This document shows positions 43,274 to 53,392 of a stretch of 64,000 nucleotides of DNA, in pieces. The first letter of the stretch is position 1; every line of letters starts with the position of its first letter. Under the pieces are notes generated by a model. It had not been told where the DNA came from. It ran no database searches and saw nothing but the letters and a program-made list of their open reading frames with translations. The stretch spans positions 2,294,001 to 2,358,000 of the forward strand of contig NZ_CP102453.1 of NCBI RefSeq assembly GCF_024661895.1, written 5' to 3'. A program made the position numbers and the translations under genes. The stretch is from Fundicoccus culcitae (GTDB lineage Bacteria > Bacillota > Bacilli > Lactobacillales > Aerococcaceae).

Positions 43274-46200
43274 ATGGCAGAAGTACTTTTTATGGAAGAT
43301 GAATTGGAGAAGATATTTATTAGAGAGATTCAGAACTTAGGTTATACCTATGTTCCTCAACAAGAAATTGTACGTAAAAGTTTAAAATCACCTCTTGCTG
43401 AAGAAATGATGCGGGATAGTTTAGTTAGGATCAATCCTGAAATATCATCTGATATAATTGAACGAGCGATTTATTTACTATCCAATATTGATGCTGGATT
43501 ACTCGCAAGTCGTAATGAAATATTTTTTGATTATTTACAAAATGGGATAGAAGTTAGTCACTATGAACATGGTAAACAAAAAACAAGTCGCGTTTATTTA
43601 TTAGATACTGAAAATGTAGAGAATAATTCATTTGTTGTAACAAATCAATTAACAATTATTGGTAAGGAACAAAAGAGACCAGACATAATTCTTTTTATCA
43701 ATGGCTTTCCCCTTGTCGTTATCGAATTAAAATCTGCATTTTCACTTCAATCGGATATTCACAGTGCTTATCGTCAAATTCGTAATTATCAACACGATAT
43801 TGAAGAATTGTTTGTATACAATGCATTTAACATTATTTCCGACTTTACCCATACTAAAGTTGGAACAATTACTTCTCATGAAGAATGGTATAAAGAATGG
43901 AAAACGAAAGATAGCAAAGACAACATATATGTTAATTATAAAACTCTAATTGATGGAGTTCTAGATAAAAACAGGATAATAGATATTTTAACGAATTTTA
44001 TTATATTCGAACATAAAGAATCCAAGGTAATTAAGATTATGGCACAGTATCATCAATATTATGCTGTACATAAAGCTAAAGATTCAACGCTTAAAGCAAT
44101 CGAAAATAAAGACGGACGGGGAGGAGTCTTTTGGCATACTCAAGGTTCAGGAAAGTCTTTATCTATGGTTTTCTATACACAACTCATGATGAAATCCTTA
44201 AAACATCCGACATTTATTATCTTAACTGATAGAAATGATTTAGATGATCAACTCTATGGACAATTTTCTAGAGTTAAAAATTTTTTAAGACAAGAACCAA
44301 TTCAAGCTCAATCAAGATATGACTTGAAAGAGTTACTAAGTGACCGCCGATCAAACGGGATTTTCTTTACAACGATGCAAAAGTTTGCAGAATCTGAAGA
44401 GCCATTAACACCTCGAGATGATGTTATTGTGATAGCTGATGAAGCTCATCGCTCACAGTATGGCTTAAGAGAAAAAATAGGGCGAGATGGTAAAGTTCAA
44501 AGCGGGATGGCTCGTTTAGTTCGACAATCCTTACCTAATGCAACATATATTGGATTTACAGGAACACCACTATCACAAAATGATAAAGATACTCAAGAGA
44601 TTTTCGGACATTACATAGATATTTATGATATGACGCAGTCAGTAGCAGATGGTGCAACAAAACCTGTCTATTATGAAAATCGAGTGATTAACCTTAATTT
44701 AAATGATGAACTCTTAAAGGAAATTGATGCCAAATATGATGACTTGGCAGATGAAGCACATGAGTCAGTAATTGAGGAAAGTAAGCGAGAATTAAGTAGA
44801 CTTGAAGTTATTTTAGGATCAGACCAAGCCATTGATACCTTAGTTAAAGATATCCTCACTCATTATGAGGAGTCACGAGCAGGTTTACTAACAGGTAAAG
44901 CAATGATTGTGGCATACAATCGAAGAATAGCTATTAAAATATACCAAAGAATTTTAGAATTACGACCAAATTGGAATGAAAAGGTCAAAGTGGTAATGAC
45001 GGGCAATAATAACGATCCTGAAGAATGGAAAGATATTATTGGTTCAAAATCCGACCGCGATGATTTAGCTAGAAAATTTAAAGACAATGATGATTCAATG
45101 AAAATCGCCATTGTAGTAGATATGTGGCTAACTGGATTTGATGTCCCTAGTCTAGCAACTATGTATATTTATAAGCCAATGAAAGGACACAATTTAATGC
45201 AAGCGATCGCTAGGGTGAATCGTGTCTTTGAAGATAAAGAAGGTGGCTTAGTTGTTGACTATATTGGTATTGCAAAAGCTTTGAAAGAAGCAATGAGTGA
45301 TTATACGACGGCAGATCAAAAAGCCATTGATAATGCGGACATACGTGATTCGGCTTATCCAAAATTCAAAGAGAAACTAGAAGTTTGTCGAAATGTTTAT
45401 TTCAATGGTTTTAATTATTCTCAAATATTTTCTCAATCAATCACTTCAGAAAATTTATCAAAGTTAATTGCTGATGGAATAAATCACGTAATCGCATTGA
45501 ATGAAGAAAAATTGAAAAATTTTACAAATGATGCATATGCTTTGAAACAAGCTCATTCACTGTGTTCATCGATAACATCAAAAGAAGAACAAAGAGAAGC
45601 TGGCTATTTTGAAGCAATCCGTATAAGTGTCAATCGTATTAGAAGAACAGAAAAATTATCAAAAGAGGATATTAATGCTCAAATATCTGAGTTGCTCGAA
45701 CAATCTATTCATAGTGAAGGAGTCATTAATTTATTTACTGATTTTGATAAAGGATTCAGTTTGTTTGATCCAAATTTCTTAGGAAAGATCGAAAAAATGG
45801 AACAAAAGAACCTTAGTATTGAATTGCTAAATAAACTTTTGAAGGATGAAATTAAAGCAATTTCTCGGCATGATATTGTTAAAGGAAAAGAATTTTCTGA
45901 GCGGTTACGTGCTATTATGAAACGATATAAAGATGGTCAAGTTGATAACGCTGAAAGCCTTGATCGGTTTGCAGGAATGGACGATATTATCCAAACGGAA
46001 ACAAGTAACTATGAAACGGATGATTTGCAACGGACTCGTAAAGCTTTGGTAGACTTAGCTAAAGAAGCCATGGAGTCTCAAGATGAGCATATTCGATTAG
46101 GTTTGACTCGTGCTGAGTTGGCTTTCTATCACGCAATTGCAAATCCTGAAAATGTTCAAGATTTCTACACCAATGAAGAACTCATTCAACTTACTAAAGA

Positions 46201-46390
46201 ATTAACTAAAGCGATATCGGAAGAAATGACTGCCGATTGGGAATTAAAACAATCAGGACGAGCTAATGTAAGAAGGACCATTAAACGATTATTGAAAAGA
46301 TATAAGTATCCTGGAAATTATAAAGAAGCTATTGATCTAGTAGTGAAGCAGGCTGAGTATTGGGACGGGATGCAGATGGTGAGTGAATAG
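43274..46390 (+). CDS. hsdR: Type I restriction endonuclease subunit HsdR
   Basis: 1038 residues. N-terminal nuclease domain has the PD-ExK-type core RPDIILFINGFPLVVIELKSA (about 136-156). Superfamily 2 motor: Walker A HTQGSGKSLSM near 290, DEAHRSQYG near 390, TGTPLSQNDKDT near 425, and the C-terminal motor block VDMWLTGFDVPSLATMYIYKPMKGHNLMQAIARVNRVF near 615-650. All key residues appear intact, so the system looks able to restrict. AGGAGGTGA lies before ATG 43274. Confidence 0.95.
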   Translation: MAEVLFMEDELEKIFIREIQNLGYTYVPQQEIVRKSLKSPLAEEMMRDSLVRINPEISSDIIERAIYLLSNIDAGLLASRNEIFFDYLQNGIEVSHYEHGKQKTSRVYLLDTENVENNSFVVTNQLTIIGKEQKRPDIILFINGFPLVVIELKSAFSLQSDIHSAYRQIRNYQHDIEELFVYNAFNIISDFTHTKVGTITSHEEWYKEWKTKDSKDNIYVNYKTLIDGVLDKNRIIDILTNFIIFEHKESKVIKIMAQYHQYYAVHKAKDSTLKAIENKDGRGGVFWHTQGSGKSLSMVFYTQLMMKSLKHPTFIILTDRNDLDDQLYGQFSRVKNFLRQEPIQAQSRYDLKELLSDRRSNGIFFTTMQKFAESEEPLTPRDDVIVIADEAHRSQYGLREKIGRDGKVQSGMARLVRQSLPNATYIGFTGTPLSQNDKDTQEIFGHYIDIYDMTQSVADGATKPVYYENRVINLNLNDELLKEIDAKYDDLADEAHESVIEESKRELSRLEVILGSDQAIDTLVKDILTHYEESRAGLLTGKAMIVAYNRRIAIKIYQRILELRPNWNEKVKVVMTGNNNDPEEWKDIIGSKSDRDDLARKFKDNDDSMKIAIVVDMWLTGFDVPSLATMYIYKPMKGHNLMQAIARVNRVFEDKEGGLVVDYIGIAKALKEAMSDYTTADQKAIDNADIRDSAYPKFKEKLEVCRNVYFNGFNYSQIFSQSITSENLSKLIADGINHVIALNEEKLKNFTNDAYALKQAHSLCSSITSKEEQREAGYFEAIRISVNRIRRTEKLSKEDINAQISELLEQSIHSEGVINLFTDFDKGFSLFDPNFLGKIEKMEQKNLSIELLNKLLKDEIKAISRHDIVKGKEFSERLRAIMKRYKDGQVDNAESLDRFAGMDDIIQTETSNYETDDLQRTRKALVDLAKEAMESQDEHIRLGLTRAELAFYHAIANPENVQDFYTNEELIQLTKELTKAISEEMTADWELKQSGRANVRRTIKRLLKRYKYPGNYKEAIDLVVKQAEYWDGMQMVSE

Positions 46391-46443
46391 AATCTATATA
46401 AGAAAATATATTCATCGTGTATCTTGGAAGGGATGTGGTTAAT

Positions 46444-47697
46444 TTGGATAATGAAGATTTAAATTATTTGATAGAATTTGAACTTGAAAATACAAAATTA
46501 GATTTTAAAAGAGATCTTTATGATAACAAAAATAAGCCTGAGTTGATTAAAGACGTCATGGCAATGGCAAATGCTCATTATGAAGGAACTAAGTATATTA
46601 TATTTGGAGTCAAATTATTAGAAGATGGTTCAAGAGAGTATAATTCAATTCAATCAATACCGGACCAATCAGATATAGAAGAATTAATTGATAATAACAT
46701 TGAGCCAACTATAGACTTGTCATTTTATCCTTATCGTTTTCAAGGTTATCAGTTAGCTATTCTAGAAATTAATGGTTTTAGTGATAGACCATATATGCTA
46801 AAAAAAGATAATCAGCGATTCAAAGCAGGAGAATCTCAAATTAGGAAGGGTTCTACTACAAGCAGAGTAAGTAGAGACGACTTAGAAAAAATCTATTCAA
46901 TAAAATCAGCAAATATTAGCTCACATAAAATATTAATTGGATTTGACGAAAGAATGAGTAAAGAGCTTGATGTAAATATTGAAATGAATAATATTGAAGA
47001 ATTACCATCATCAAAAAACAAGAGATTTTATGAAGAACAACTAATAATTTTGAGAGATTATATAGAAAAAGAAAATGCAGATTCTCTAGATAAATCTATT
47101 GAAACAAATAATCCTCTCCCAGGAATATATATTCCAGCTATTAAAGAATTTCAGAAATTGACGCAAAAAGTAAGTGATGGGAGAATAAATATAGGAAATA
47201 ATTATATGGGACTGCCGATAAGATTGTCAGAAGAAGAATTGATTGAAAGAATAAATAGTGTGAAGGAAGATTTTAATAGTGAGGATTTATTTTTTATTCA
47301 AGAAAATTTTGCTCAAGAGTTTAACCCATATATTCTAAATAGTGATAGTAAATTCATTGAAGATGTAATCATTCATTTCTATATACCGAAGGAAGTAGGA
47401 TGGGTGATTCCAGAATATTATTCAGAACCCAAAAATAACCCTTTGGAGATTTCTAGAGGAAACTTATTTTCTCATTATCCTACTGTTGAAGAGTATGATA
47501 ATGAGTATGTCATTACGGAATATTTAGGTGAGGTTAGACATCATTATAAAAGAGAAGTTCTTGCTGAACCATTAAAAATCTTATACTCCAAAGAAATGAT
47601 TAGTAAAGATTGTAGCATCAAGTATGAGGTGCATGGTAGAAACATTTCAATTCCAATAGAAGGGTTTTTAATGTTGAAATTTTATTCAGATGACTAG
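46444..47697 (+). CDS. AlbA_2/Schlafen-domain putative DNA- or RNA-binding protein
   Basis: About 417 residues. The N-terminal 140 residues look like the AlbA_2 (Schlafen) domain: ENTKLDFKRDLYDN (E..xxDFK), IKDVMAMANAHYEGTKYIIFGV, and later FSDRPYMLKKDN...IRKGSTTSRVSRDDLEKI. The rest is not recognised. It is 50 bp downstream of hsdR on the same strand, as often seen for accessory defence genes, but no function is known. The start is uncertain: TTG 46444 has GGAAGGG 11 bp before it; GTG at 46417 and 46435 are alternatives. Confidence 0.7.
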   Translation: MDNEDLNYLIEFELENTKLDFKRDLYDNKNKPELIKDVMAMANAHYEGTKYIIFGVKLLEDGSREYNSIQSIPDQSDIEELIDNNIEPTIDLSFYPYRFQGYQLAILEINGFSDRPYMLKKDNQRFKAGESQIRKGSTTSRVSRDDLEKIYSIKSANISSHKILIGFDERMSKELDVNIEMNNIEELPSSKNKRFYEEQLIILRDYIEKENADSLDKSIETNNPLPGIYIPAIKEFQKLTQKVSDGRINIGNNYMGLPIRLSEEELIERINSVKEDFNSEDLFFIQENFAQEFNPYILNSDSKFIEDVIIHFYIPKEVGWVIPEYYSEPKNNPLEISRGNLFSHYPTVEEYDNEYVITEYLGEVRHHYKREVLAEPLKILYSKEMISKDCSIKYEVHGRNISIPIEGFLMLKFYSDD

Positions 47698-47846
47698 TTT
47701 GAGTTTTAGATATTTTACGACTGAGTATAGTTGAAACTAACTTGAATTAAGAAGGGATAAACAATATTGAAATAAGATTCACAATGAATTTTGGAATTAA
47801 ATACGCCGTTATTTTGCTAAGTGAAATTCAACGTAATGAAATACAT

Positions 47847-48005
47847 AAGCGAAAAATCAGGCCTTTGACCGATAGTGTTAAGGACGAACTGGCACACATC
47901 AAGCGCTTAGATCTTCAGGTCTTAGCGATTGAGTAGCCAGGCGAGTCCTGGGACAGTGACCCAGGACGGTCCCACTATCCGTCAAAGGCCTGCTTTTTGA
48001 AGCTT
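47847..48005. ncRNA. Structured RNA or hairpin element, three-armed
   Basis: Outer stem: 20 bases at 47858-47877 pair with 47973-47992 with a single C-C mismatch, extended outward by AAAAA/TTTTT and AAGC/GCTT. Inside are GGAC/GTCC (47882-47885, 47969-47972), CTGGC/GCCAG (47889-47893, 47936-47940) topped by CGCTTAGATC/GGTCTTAGCG (one T-T mismatch), and a perfect arm GTCCTGGG/CCCAGGAC (47945-47952, 47960-47967; loop ACAGTGA). The ends (AAAAA and TTTTT) could serve as a terminator on either strand. No family was recognised. It fills much of the gene-free stretch 47698-48159. Confidence 0.7.
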
Positions 48006-48132
48006 ACCCTTCCTCCCACTCCCACCTTTACAATCCACCTCCCCCTATTTACTTAATCTTTACATTCAAAATCATCAAATTAACATAAAACTTACACCAG
48101 ATTTACAATGGTTTGCTAATATAAGTTCGGTT

Positions 48133-48148
48133 AGAAAAGCGGTTTTCT
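48133..48148. promoter_or_regulatory. Candidate LacI-family operator
   Basis: Dyad AGAAAA-GCGG-TTTTCT between a -10-like TAATAT (48117-48122) and the ribosome site of the lacI-type gene. Centred dyads of this build are usual LacI/CcpA-class operators, so autoregulation is likely. Confidence 0.5.
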
Positions 48149-48159
48149 GAGGTGGACAT

Positions 48160-49119
48160 ATGGCAACGATTAACGATGTAGCAAAACTAGCGGGCGTATC
48201 CAAAAGCACGGTATCACACGTCTTCAACAACACAAAATTTACCAGCGATGGCGTCAAAAGACGCGTACTGGCAGCAGCCAAAGAACTCAATTATAAAAGC
48301 AACTACTATGCCAAGACATTGGCGACCAACCAATCGCAAGTGATTGGCATCCAACTAGATTCGCCAACCGGATCCTTGGATATGTTTCAACAAAAAGTGA
48401 TTAATAGCATTTTGAAAATATGCACGGAGAAAGAATATTATTTATTGCTCATGCCCAATTTTTCAGAAAGACATGACTATTTTCCGATTGATGGCTTAAT
48501 TTTAATGAATCCCAAAATACAAGATACCCAAGCCGTTGAAACACCCCATATCTGGTTAGGTAGACCCTCCCAAGCCATTATTGACACCTCTTACTATGTC
48601 GATAATGACAACCAAGCCATGATGAAACAGCTGACCCAACTATTATTGACGAAAGTCAAAACGGGCATTTTGTTCATCAATGCAGCAGATGACATGACGG
48701 TCTCGCAAGACCGTGAAAAAGGCTTTCGCGAAGCCTTGACTGACGACACAAATTATTACCATATCAATTATAACCGCCAAATCAGTCAAGCTGCTTTTGC
48801 TTACGAAGTCCTAAACAACATGTGGCCGACCCACAACCTCGATACCATCATCGTCGACAACGACGTGATGGCCCAAGGCGTTTATAAATTCGCCACTGAA
48901 AACCAACTAAATATCCCTGCTGATCTCGCAGTGATTGCTATTTCAGAAAGTTTGGAAGCCAGTGAATTTTTTTCGCCAACCTTATCCTGTGTAGATTTAA
49001 AAGAAGCGCAGTTGGGCGAAACCATTGCAACCAACCTCATTCATTTAATCAATGACGTCAAGATACCAAAACAAGCAACGATAACAACCGATATAAAAAT
49101 CAAAGATTCATTACGTTAG
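48160..49119 (+). CDS. LacI-family transcriptional regulator
   Basis: 319 residues. The DNA-binding head is TINDVAKLAGVSKSTVSHVFNNTKFTSDGVKRRVLAAAKELNY (residues 3-45), the rest a periplasmic-binding-like ligand domain (VIGIQLDSPTGS...LDTIIVDNDVMAQGVYKFA...LAVIAISESLEASEFF). It is the first gene of a transporter operon with 18 bp to the ATPase, so the imported compound or a derivative is its probable effector. Confidence 0.92.
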   Translation: MATINDVAKLAGVSKSTVSHVFNNTKFTSDGVKRRVLAAAKELNYKSNYYAKTLATNQSQVIGIQLDSPTGSLDMFQQKVINSILKICTEKEYYLLLMPNFSERHDYFPIDGLILMNPKIQDTQAVETPHIWLGRPSQAIIDTSYYVDNDNQAMMKQLTQLLLTKVKTGILFINAADDMTVSQDREKGFREALTDDTNYYHINYNRQISQAAFAYEVLNNMWPTHNLDTIIVDNDVMAQGVYKFATENQLNIPADLAVIAISESLEASEFFSPTLSCVDLKEAQLGETIATNLIHLINDVKIPKQATITTDIKIKDSLR

Positions 49120-49137
49120 GGAAAGAAGAGGCGAAAA

Positions 49138-50217
49138 ATGACCTATTTAGAGTTTAAAGGTGTGTCAAAAATTTTCTATGATAATGATGATCATGAAAAT
49201 TATGCCGTGAATAAAGCGGATTTATTAGTGGATAAAGGGGAATTGGTCGTTTTTGTAGGCCCCTCCGGTTGTGGTAAGTCCACCTTACTACGGATGATTG
49301 CAGGCTTGGAAGATATCGATGAAGGCGAAATTATCCTTGACGACATCGTTGTGAACGAAGTGGAAGTCAGTAAACGTGAAGTAGCCATGGTTTTCCAAGA
49401 TTATGCCTTGTATCCTCATATGACGGTCGATAAAAACTTGAGCTTTGGTTTAGAAAACACCAAAATCAAACAAGCCGAAATCGATGAAAAAGTGGATTAT
49501 GCCTTAAATGTGTTGGAATTAGGCACCTTAAAAGAACGCTTGCCCAAACAACTTTCAGGCGGTCAGAGACAACGGGTGGCTTTAGGCCGAGCTCTCGTTA
49601 AAAACCCTAAAGTATTTTTACTTGATGAGCCCTTATCCAACTTAGACGCTCGCCTCCGGGTTCAAACACGAAAACTAATTTCAGATTTACATAAACAACT
49701 ACAAGCGACCATGATTTATGTCACGCATGACCAAATCGAAGCCATGACCTTAGGCGATAAGATTGTCGTGATGAACCATGGTGTCATTCAACAAGTAGGC
49801 ACACCGGAGGAAATCTACCAAGAGCCGAGTAATACCTTTGTTGCTAACTTTATTGGCACACCGTCCATGAATTTGTTGCATAGTCAATTGAGTCCCTCAG
49901 GCAGTGTTCAAATTGGTGAAACAGTGATTCCTTTACCAACGGAATTAGTTGAAAAAGCGAAGGCCTTTGTAGGAAAGGAGGTGATAGTAGGGATCCGTCC
50001 GGAAGACATAACGTTGATTGATCAAGAAGAGGGGCTTAAACCTGAGCTCGTTGAATATCTTGGATCAGAAAATATTGTTTATTTTAATACGCCACAAGGG
50101 GAATTAGTTGTTAAGAGTAATGTGTCACAGCGTTTAGACAGTGAAGTAAGCTATCAACTCATATTTAATTCAGAAAAGATTTATTTATTTAATTCACAAA
50201 GCGGTATTAGAATTTAA
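49138..50217 (+). CDS. ABC transporter ATPase (MsmK/UgpC/MalK type)
   Basis: 359 residues: Walker A GPSGCGKSTLLRMIAGLE near 41, signature LSGGQRQRVALGRALVKNP, Walker B VFLLDEPLSNLDARLR, H-loop YVTHDQIEAMTLGDKIVVM, then a C-terminal TOBE/MalK-like regulatory domain (FIGTPSMNLL...VIVGIRPEDI). It powers the two permeases at 51626 and 52522. Carbohydrate importers of this class often borrow a distant MsmK; here the ATPase is encoded with its transporter. Confidence 0.9.
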   Translation: MTYLEFKGVSKIFYDNDDHENYAVNKADLLVDKGELVVFVGPSGCGKSTLLRMIAGLEDIDEGEIILDDIVVNEVEVSKREVAMVFQDYALYPHMTVDKNLSFGLENTKIKQAEIDEKVDYALNVLELGTLKERLPKQLSGGQRQRVALGRALVKNPKVFLLDEPLSNLDARLRVQTRKLISDLHKQLQATMIYVTHDQIEAMTLGDKIVVMNHGVIQQVGTPEEIYQEPSNTFVANFIGTPSMNLLHSQLSPSGSVQIGETVIPLPTELVEKAKAFVGKEVIVGIRPEDITLIDQEEGLKPELVEYLGSENIVYFNTPQGELVVKSNVSQRLDSEVSYQLIFNSEKIYLFNSQSGIRI

Positions 50218-50245
50218 AAAAACAACATAATAAGGAGTAACTATC

Positions 50246-51607
50246 ATGAAATTATTGAAAAAATCAGCGATTGTATTATCTCTAGTAGGTGTTATGTCAG
50301 CGCCGTTTCAAGTATTTGCCCAAGAAGGCACGGTTGATATTTTAACAAATGTTACGGGTGGAAAAGACGAAGCGGATATGGAAGCTTTTGTAGCAGAACT
50401 AGAAGCCTTAACAGGTCTTACAATTAATATGGAAAAACCTGCTAATGACTATGGCACTGTTTTATTACAAAAATTAGCTAATGGTGGCGAAGGTTTAGAC
50501 TTGATTTATTTTGGTCAAGATTCAATGGCTGACTTAGTGGAACAAGAAGGTATTATGGATATTACCGATTACGTTCAAGCTTCTGAAATTTTATCAGACC
50601 CTACTATCATTCCAACAGAAGAATGGGATAACATTGCGATAGATGGCCGCATTTATGCTGGCTTTAACAAAAAAGAAGTGCACCGTTTACCAAACATTAA
50701 CCAAGCCTTAATGACGCAATATGGTGTGGAACCTTTAGCGGAAGAAACATTAGACGGTTACTATAATTTATTTACTGATATGAAAGAAAAAGTCGATGTT
50801 GAAGGTTTTTACCCAATCAATATCGTGTTAAGTACGTTGAATGATGTGCAACCTTGGTTTGCTAGTCAAGGCTTAAAAACAGGCATTGTCGTTGATGAAA
50901 ATGGCAACAAAACCGTGCCGATTGTTTCAGATGAATCAGCGCCTGTTTGGGAATGGCTACGTACATTATATGCAGAAGAATTATTAGATCCAGCGAGTTT
51001 AACCGATACGACCGCTGAATTAAGAAATAAATTCCAATCAGGCCAAACTGGTTTAGTCGTTGACTGGGCAGCTTGGACCGGTTTATACAATGCCAATGCA
51101 GCGGATGATTATCCAGATAATTTTGAAGCAGTGCCTTATGGTGGGACAACCAATCCTGATGGCGACTATATGTTACATCGTGGAGCGGCTTCTTTATGGG
51201 GTGTTCCAACAACGTCTGATAACGTTGAAGGTGCCATTAAAGTCTTAGAAACATTCGCTACACAAGAAGGTGGTATCTTATTATCTCTAGGTTCTGAAGG
51301 TTATGACTATACAATCGAAAACGGTGAATATGTCTTAACTGAACAAGGTCAATTACATGCCAAAGACCATGGTGCACCATTCCCAATTTCAGAACAATTT
51401 GAAGCACCCCTACCATTTAACCCAGGTGTGGACGAAGCGATGGAATACTTAACCTTTGCGACCACTGAAACTTACTTACCAGAATCCCCTGAATATATGG
51501 AAATTGTTGGTCAAGGTGCCTTAAATATCGTTTCAGGACAAATTAGTGTTGAAGAAGGTTTAGCACAAATGCAAACCGCTTTAAGAGATGCAGGGATTAT
51601 CGACTAA
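50246..51607 (+). CDS. Extracellular solute-binding protein of the ABC importer
   Basis: 453 residues. A signal peptide (KLLKKSAIVLSLVGVMSAPFQVFAQ) ends in an AxA-type site and lacks a lipobox Cys. The mature part is a family 1 (sugar-type) binding protein: VDILTNVTGGKDEADMEAFVAELEALTGLTINMEKP, GLDLIYFGQDSMADLVEQ, FQSGQTGLVVDWAAWTGLYN, GAASLWGVPTTSDNVEGAIKVLETF. The mature protein is acidic. Substrate unknown; a sugar, glycan or phosphodiester is possible given the PHP protein in the operon. Confidence 0.88.
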   Translation: MKLLKKSAIVLSLVGVMSAPFQVFAQEGTVDILTNVTGGKDEADMEAFVAELEALTGLTINMEKPANDYGTVLLQKLANGGEGLDLIYFGQDSMADLVEQEGIMDITDYVQASEILSDPTIIPTEEWDNIAIDGRIYAGFNKKEVHRLPNINQALMTQYGVEPLAEETLDGYYNLFTDMKEKVDVEGFYPINIVLSTLNDVQPWFASQGLKTGIVVDENGNKTVPIVSDESAPVWEWLRTLYAEELLDPASLTDTTAELRNKFQSGQTGLVVDWAAWTGLYNANAADDYPDNFEAVPYGGTTNPDGDYMLHRGAASLWGVPTTSDNVEGAIKVLETFATQEGGILLSLGSEGYDYTIENGEYVLTEQGQLHAKDHGAPFPISEQFEAPLPFNPGVDEAMEYLTFATTETYLPESPEYMEIVGQGALNIVSGQISVEEGLAQMQTALRDAGIID

Positions 51608-51625
51608 AAATTAAGTAGGTGTGGA

Positions 51626-52522
51626 ATGAAAAAGAAGAAAAATACTTGGAAAAGTATTAAAAAATATCGTTTCGTCTATCTAATACTTTTACCGATTTTA
51701 CTCTATTTTGTCGTCTTTTCATATACACCACTGATTATGGGTGTCGTCCAAAGTTTTCAAGATGTGAAATTATCCGGCAACAGAGTATTTGTAGGTCTTG
51801 AGAATTATCAAGATGTCCTCGGTGATGCTAAATTCCGTCAATCGATTTGGAATGCTTTATGGATTGGTTTAGGTAAATGGGTCTTAATTTTCCTTGGCGG
51901 CGTTATCGTCGCCATAGGCATTAATGAGTTAAACACCAAAACCCAAAAAACCATTGTGCAAACATCCACCTACATTCCTTATTTACTATCATGGACCATC
52001 GTCGGAGGGATTTGGGTATTTATTTTAAGTCCCAACGGTTTAATTAACGGGATTTTGAGTTTCTTTGGGCAAGAATCGCCCATTTTGTTTATGACCAAGC
52101 AAAACTATGGGCGTTGGATTATGATTTTAACCGGTGTATGGAAAGACTTGGGTTATTATGCGGTCTTGTTCTTAACGAGTATTGTCGCCATTAATCCCAA
52201 TATCTTTGAAGCGGCTCAGATTGATGGCGCTTCGCGTATGAAGCAAATTCGGCGCTTGATTTTGCCTGAAATGGTGCCGACCATGAAGACGGTCTTGGTT
52301 TTAAGTATTATGGGCTTGTTTACTAACTTTGATCAAATCTATGTGATGGGAAATCCCGCCATTATCGAAAAGACGCGCTCGCCTATTTTGTATATTTACG
52401 AAAATGGGATCCAAGCCTTTAATGTGGGCTTAGCGACGGCAGCTTCGGTTATTGTGTTGGTGTTAACGGTTGTCGTGACATTAGGCTTACGCTACCTACT
52501 GTATAGAAAGGAAGAGGCTTAA
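51626..52522 (+). CDS. ABC importer permease (MalF/UgpA type)
   Basis: 298 residues with six membrane segments: YRFVYLILLPILLYFVVFSYTPLIMGVVQSF near the N-terminus and the EAA loop FEAAQIDGASRMKQIRRLILPEMVPT near residue 194. It pairs with the permease at 52522, whose ATG overlaps this stop by one base. Confidence 0.91.
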   Translation: MKKKKNTWKSIKKYRFVYLILLPILLYFVVFSYTPLIMGVVQSFQDVKLSGNRVFVGLENYQDVLGDAKFRQSIWNALWIGLGKWVLIFLGGVIVAIGINELNTKTQKTIVQTSTYIPYLLSWTIVGGIWVFILSPNGLINGILSFFGQESPILFMTKQNYGRWIMILTGVWKDLGYYAVLFLTSIVAINPNIFEAAQIDGASRMKQIRRLILPEMVPTMKTVLVLSIMGLFTNFDQIYVMGNPAIIEKTRSPILYIYENGIQAFNVGLATAASVIVLVLTVVVTLGLRYLLYRKEEA

Positions 52523-53382
52523 TGAAACGCAACAAAAACCAATTAACCCCCTCACTGCGCCTACTAAATAACGCTATGTTAATTGTTTTGACGGTATCGA
52601 TGATTGTGCCTTTTTTAAATGTCTTGTCGATTGCTTTTTCCAGCCGACAAGCCTCGATGTCACCTGGAATTTCAATTTACCCCAAGGAATTTTCAACCGA
52701 AGGGTTTACCTATATTTGGCAACGGGCAAAATTGTGGCAACCGTTCTTAAACTCCCTCTTTGTCTCAGTGGTCGGTGCAGGCCTACAAACCTTTTTGTCA
52801 GCTATCACCGCTTATATCTTAATGAAAAAGGACTTACCTTTTAGACGCTTAATCATCAGCTTTATTATGATTACTATGATGATTCCCGGCGAACTCACCT
52901 TAGTATCCATCTATACCCTAAATCGTAACTTAGGGTTGTTGAATACTTACTCGGGTCTGATTATCAATGGCTTGGTGTCTGGTTTAAGTATTATTTTACT
53001 CAACAACTACTTTGAGTCCGTTCCTCAAAGTTTATCGGAAGCCGCGATGATTGATAACACCGGTGAATTTAAGATATTTACTCGGATTTACCTGCCTTTG
53101 TCGAAACCGGGAATTGCCACGGTGAGTTTTATCGCTTTTGTGTCGAAGTGGAACAGCTTGATGATTCCCGTGACCATTATTACCGATCAAGATAAATACA
53201 CCTTGCCGATGGTGTTAAGAAATTTGGTGTTCAATAGTAGTTCGGTTTCAGGCACGGAATTTGTGCCACCCAACGCCATTATGGCAGCGATTGTGATTTC
53301 GACCATTCCACTGCTCATTGCCTATGTATTTGCGCAAAGGTATCTAGTGAGTGGAACAATCATAGGTTCAGTTAAAGGCTAA
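52522..53382 (+). CDS. ABC importer permease (MalG/UgpE type)
   Basis: 286 residues, six membrane segments, EAA loop LSEAAMIDNTGEFKIFTRIYLPLSKPGIATVSF near residue 173. The C-terminus QRYLVSGTIIGSVKG is the usual ending of carbohydrate-type MalG permeases. Its stop codon is part of an exact copy of the dispersed 12-mer (53381-53392). Confidence 0.91.
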   Translation: MKRNKNQLTPSLRLLNNAMLIVLTVSMIVPFLNVLSIAFSSRQASMSPGISIYPKEFSTEGFTYIWQRAKLWQPFLNSLFVSVVGAGLQTFLSAITAYILMKKDLPFRRLIISFIMITMMIPGELTLVSIYTLNRNLGLLNTYSGLIINGLVSGLSIILLNNYFESVPQSLSEAAMIDNTGEFKIFTRIYLPLSKPGIATVSFIAFVSKWNSLMIPVTIITDQDKYTLPMVLRNLVFNSSSVSGTEFVPPNAIMAAIVISTIPLLIAYVFAQRYLVSGTIIGSVKG

Positions 53383-53392
53383 TAAATATCAC
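53381..53392 (+). repeat. Copy of dispersed AATAAATATCAC motif
   Basis: Exact 12-base copy that begins with the last two bases of the permease stop codon and runs into the following hairpin. Confidence 0.5.
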
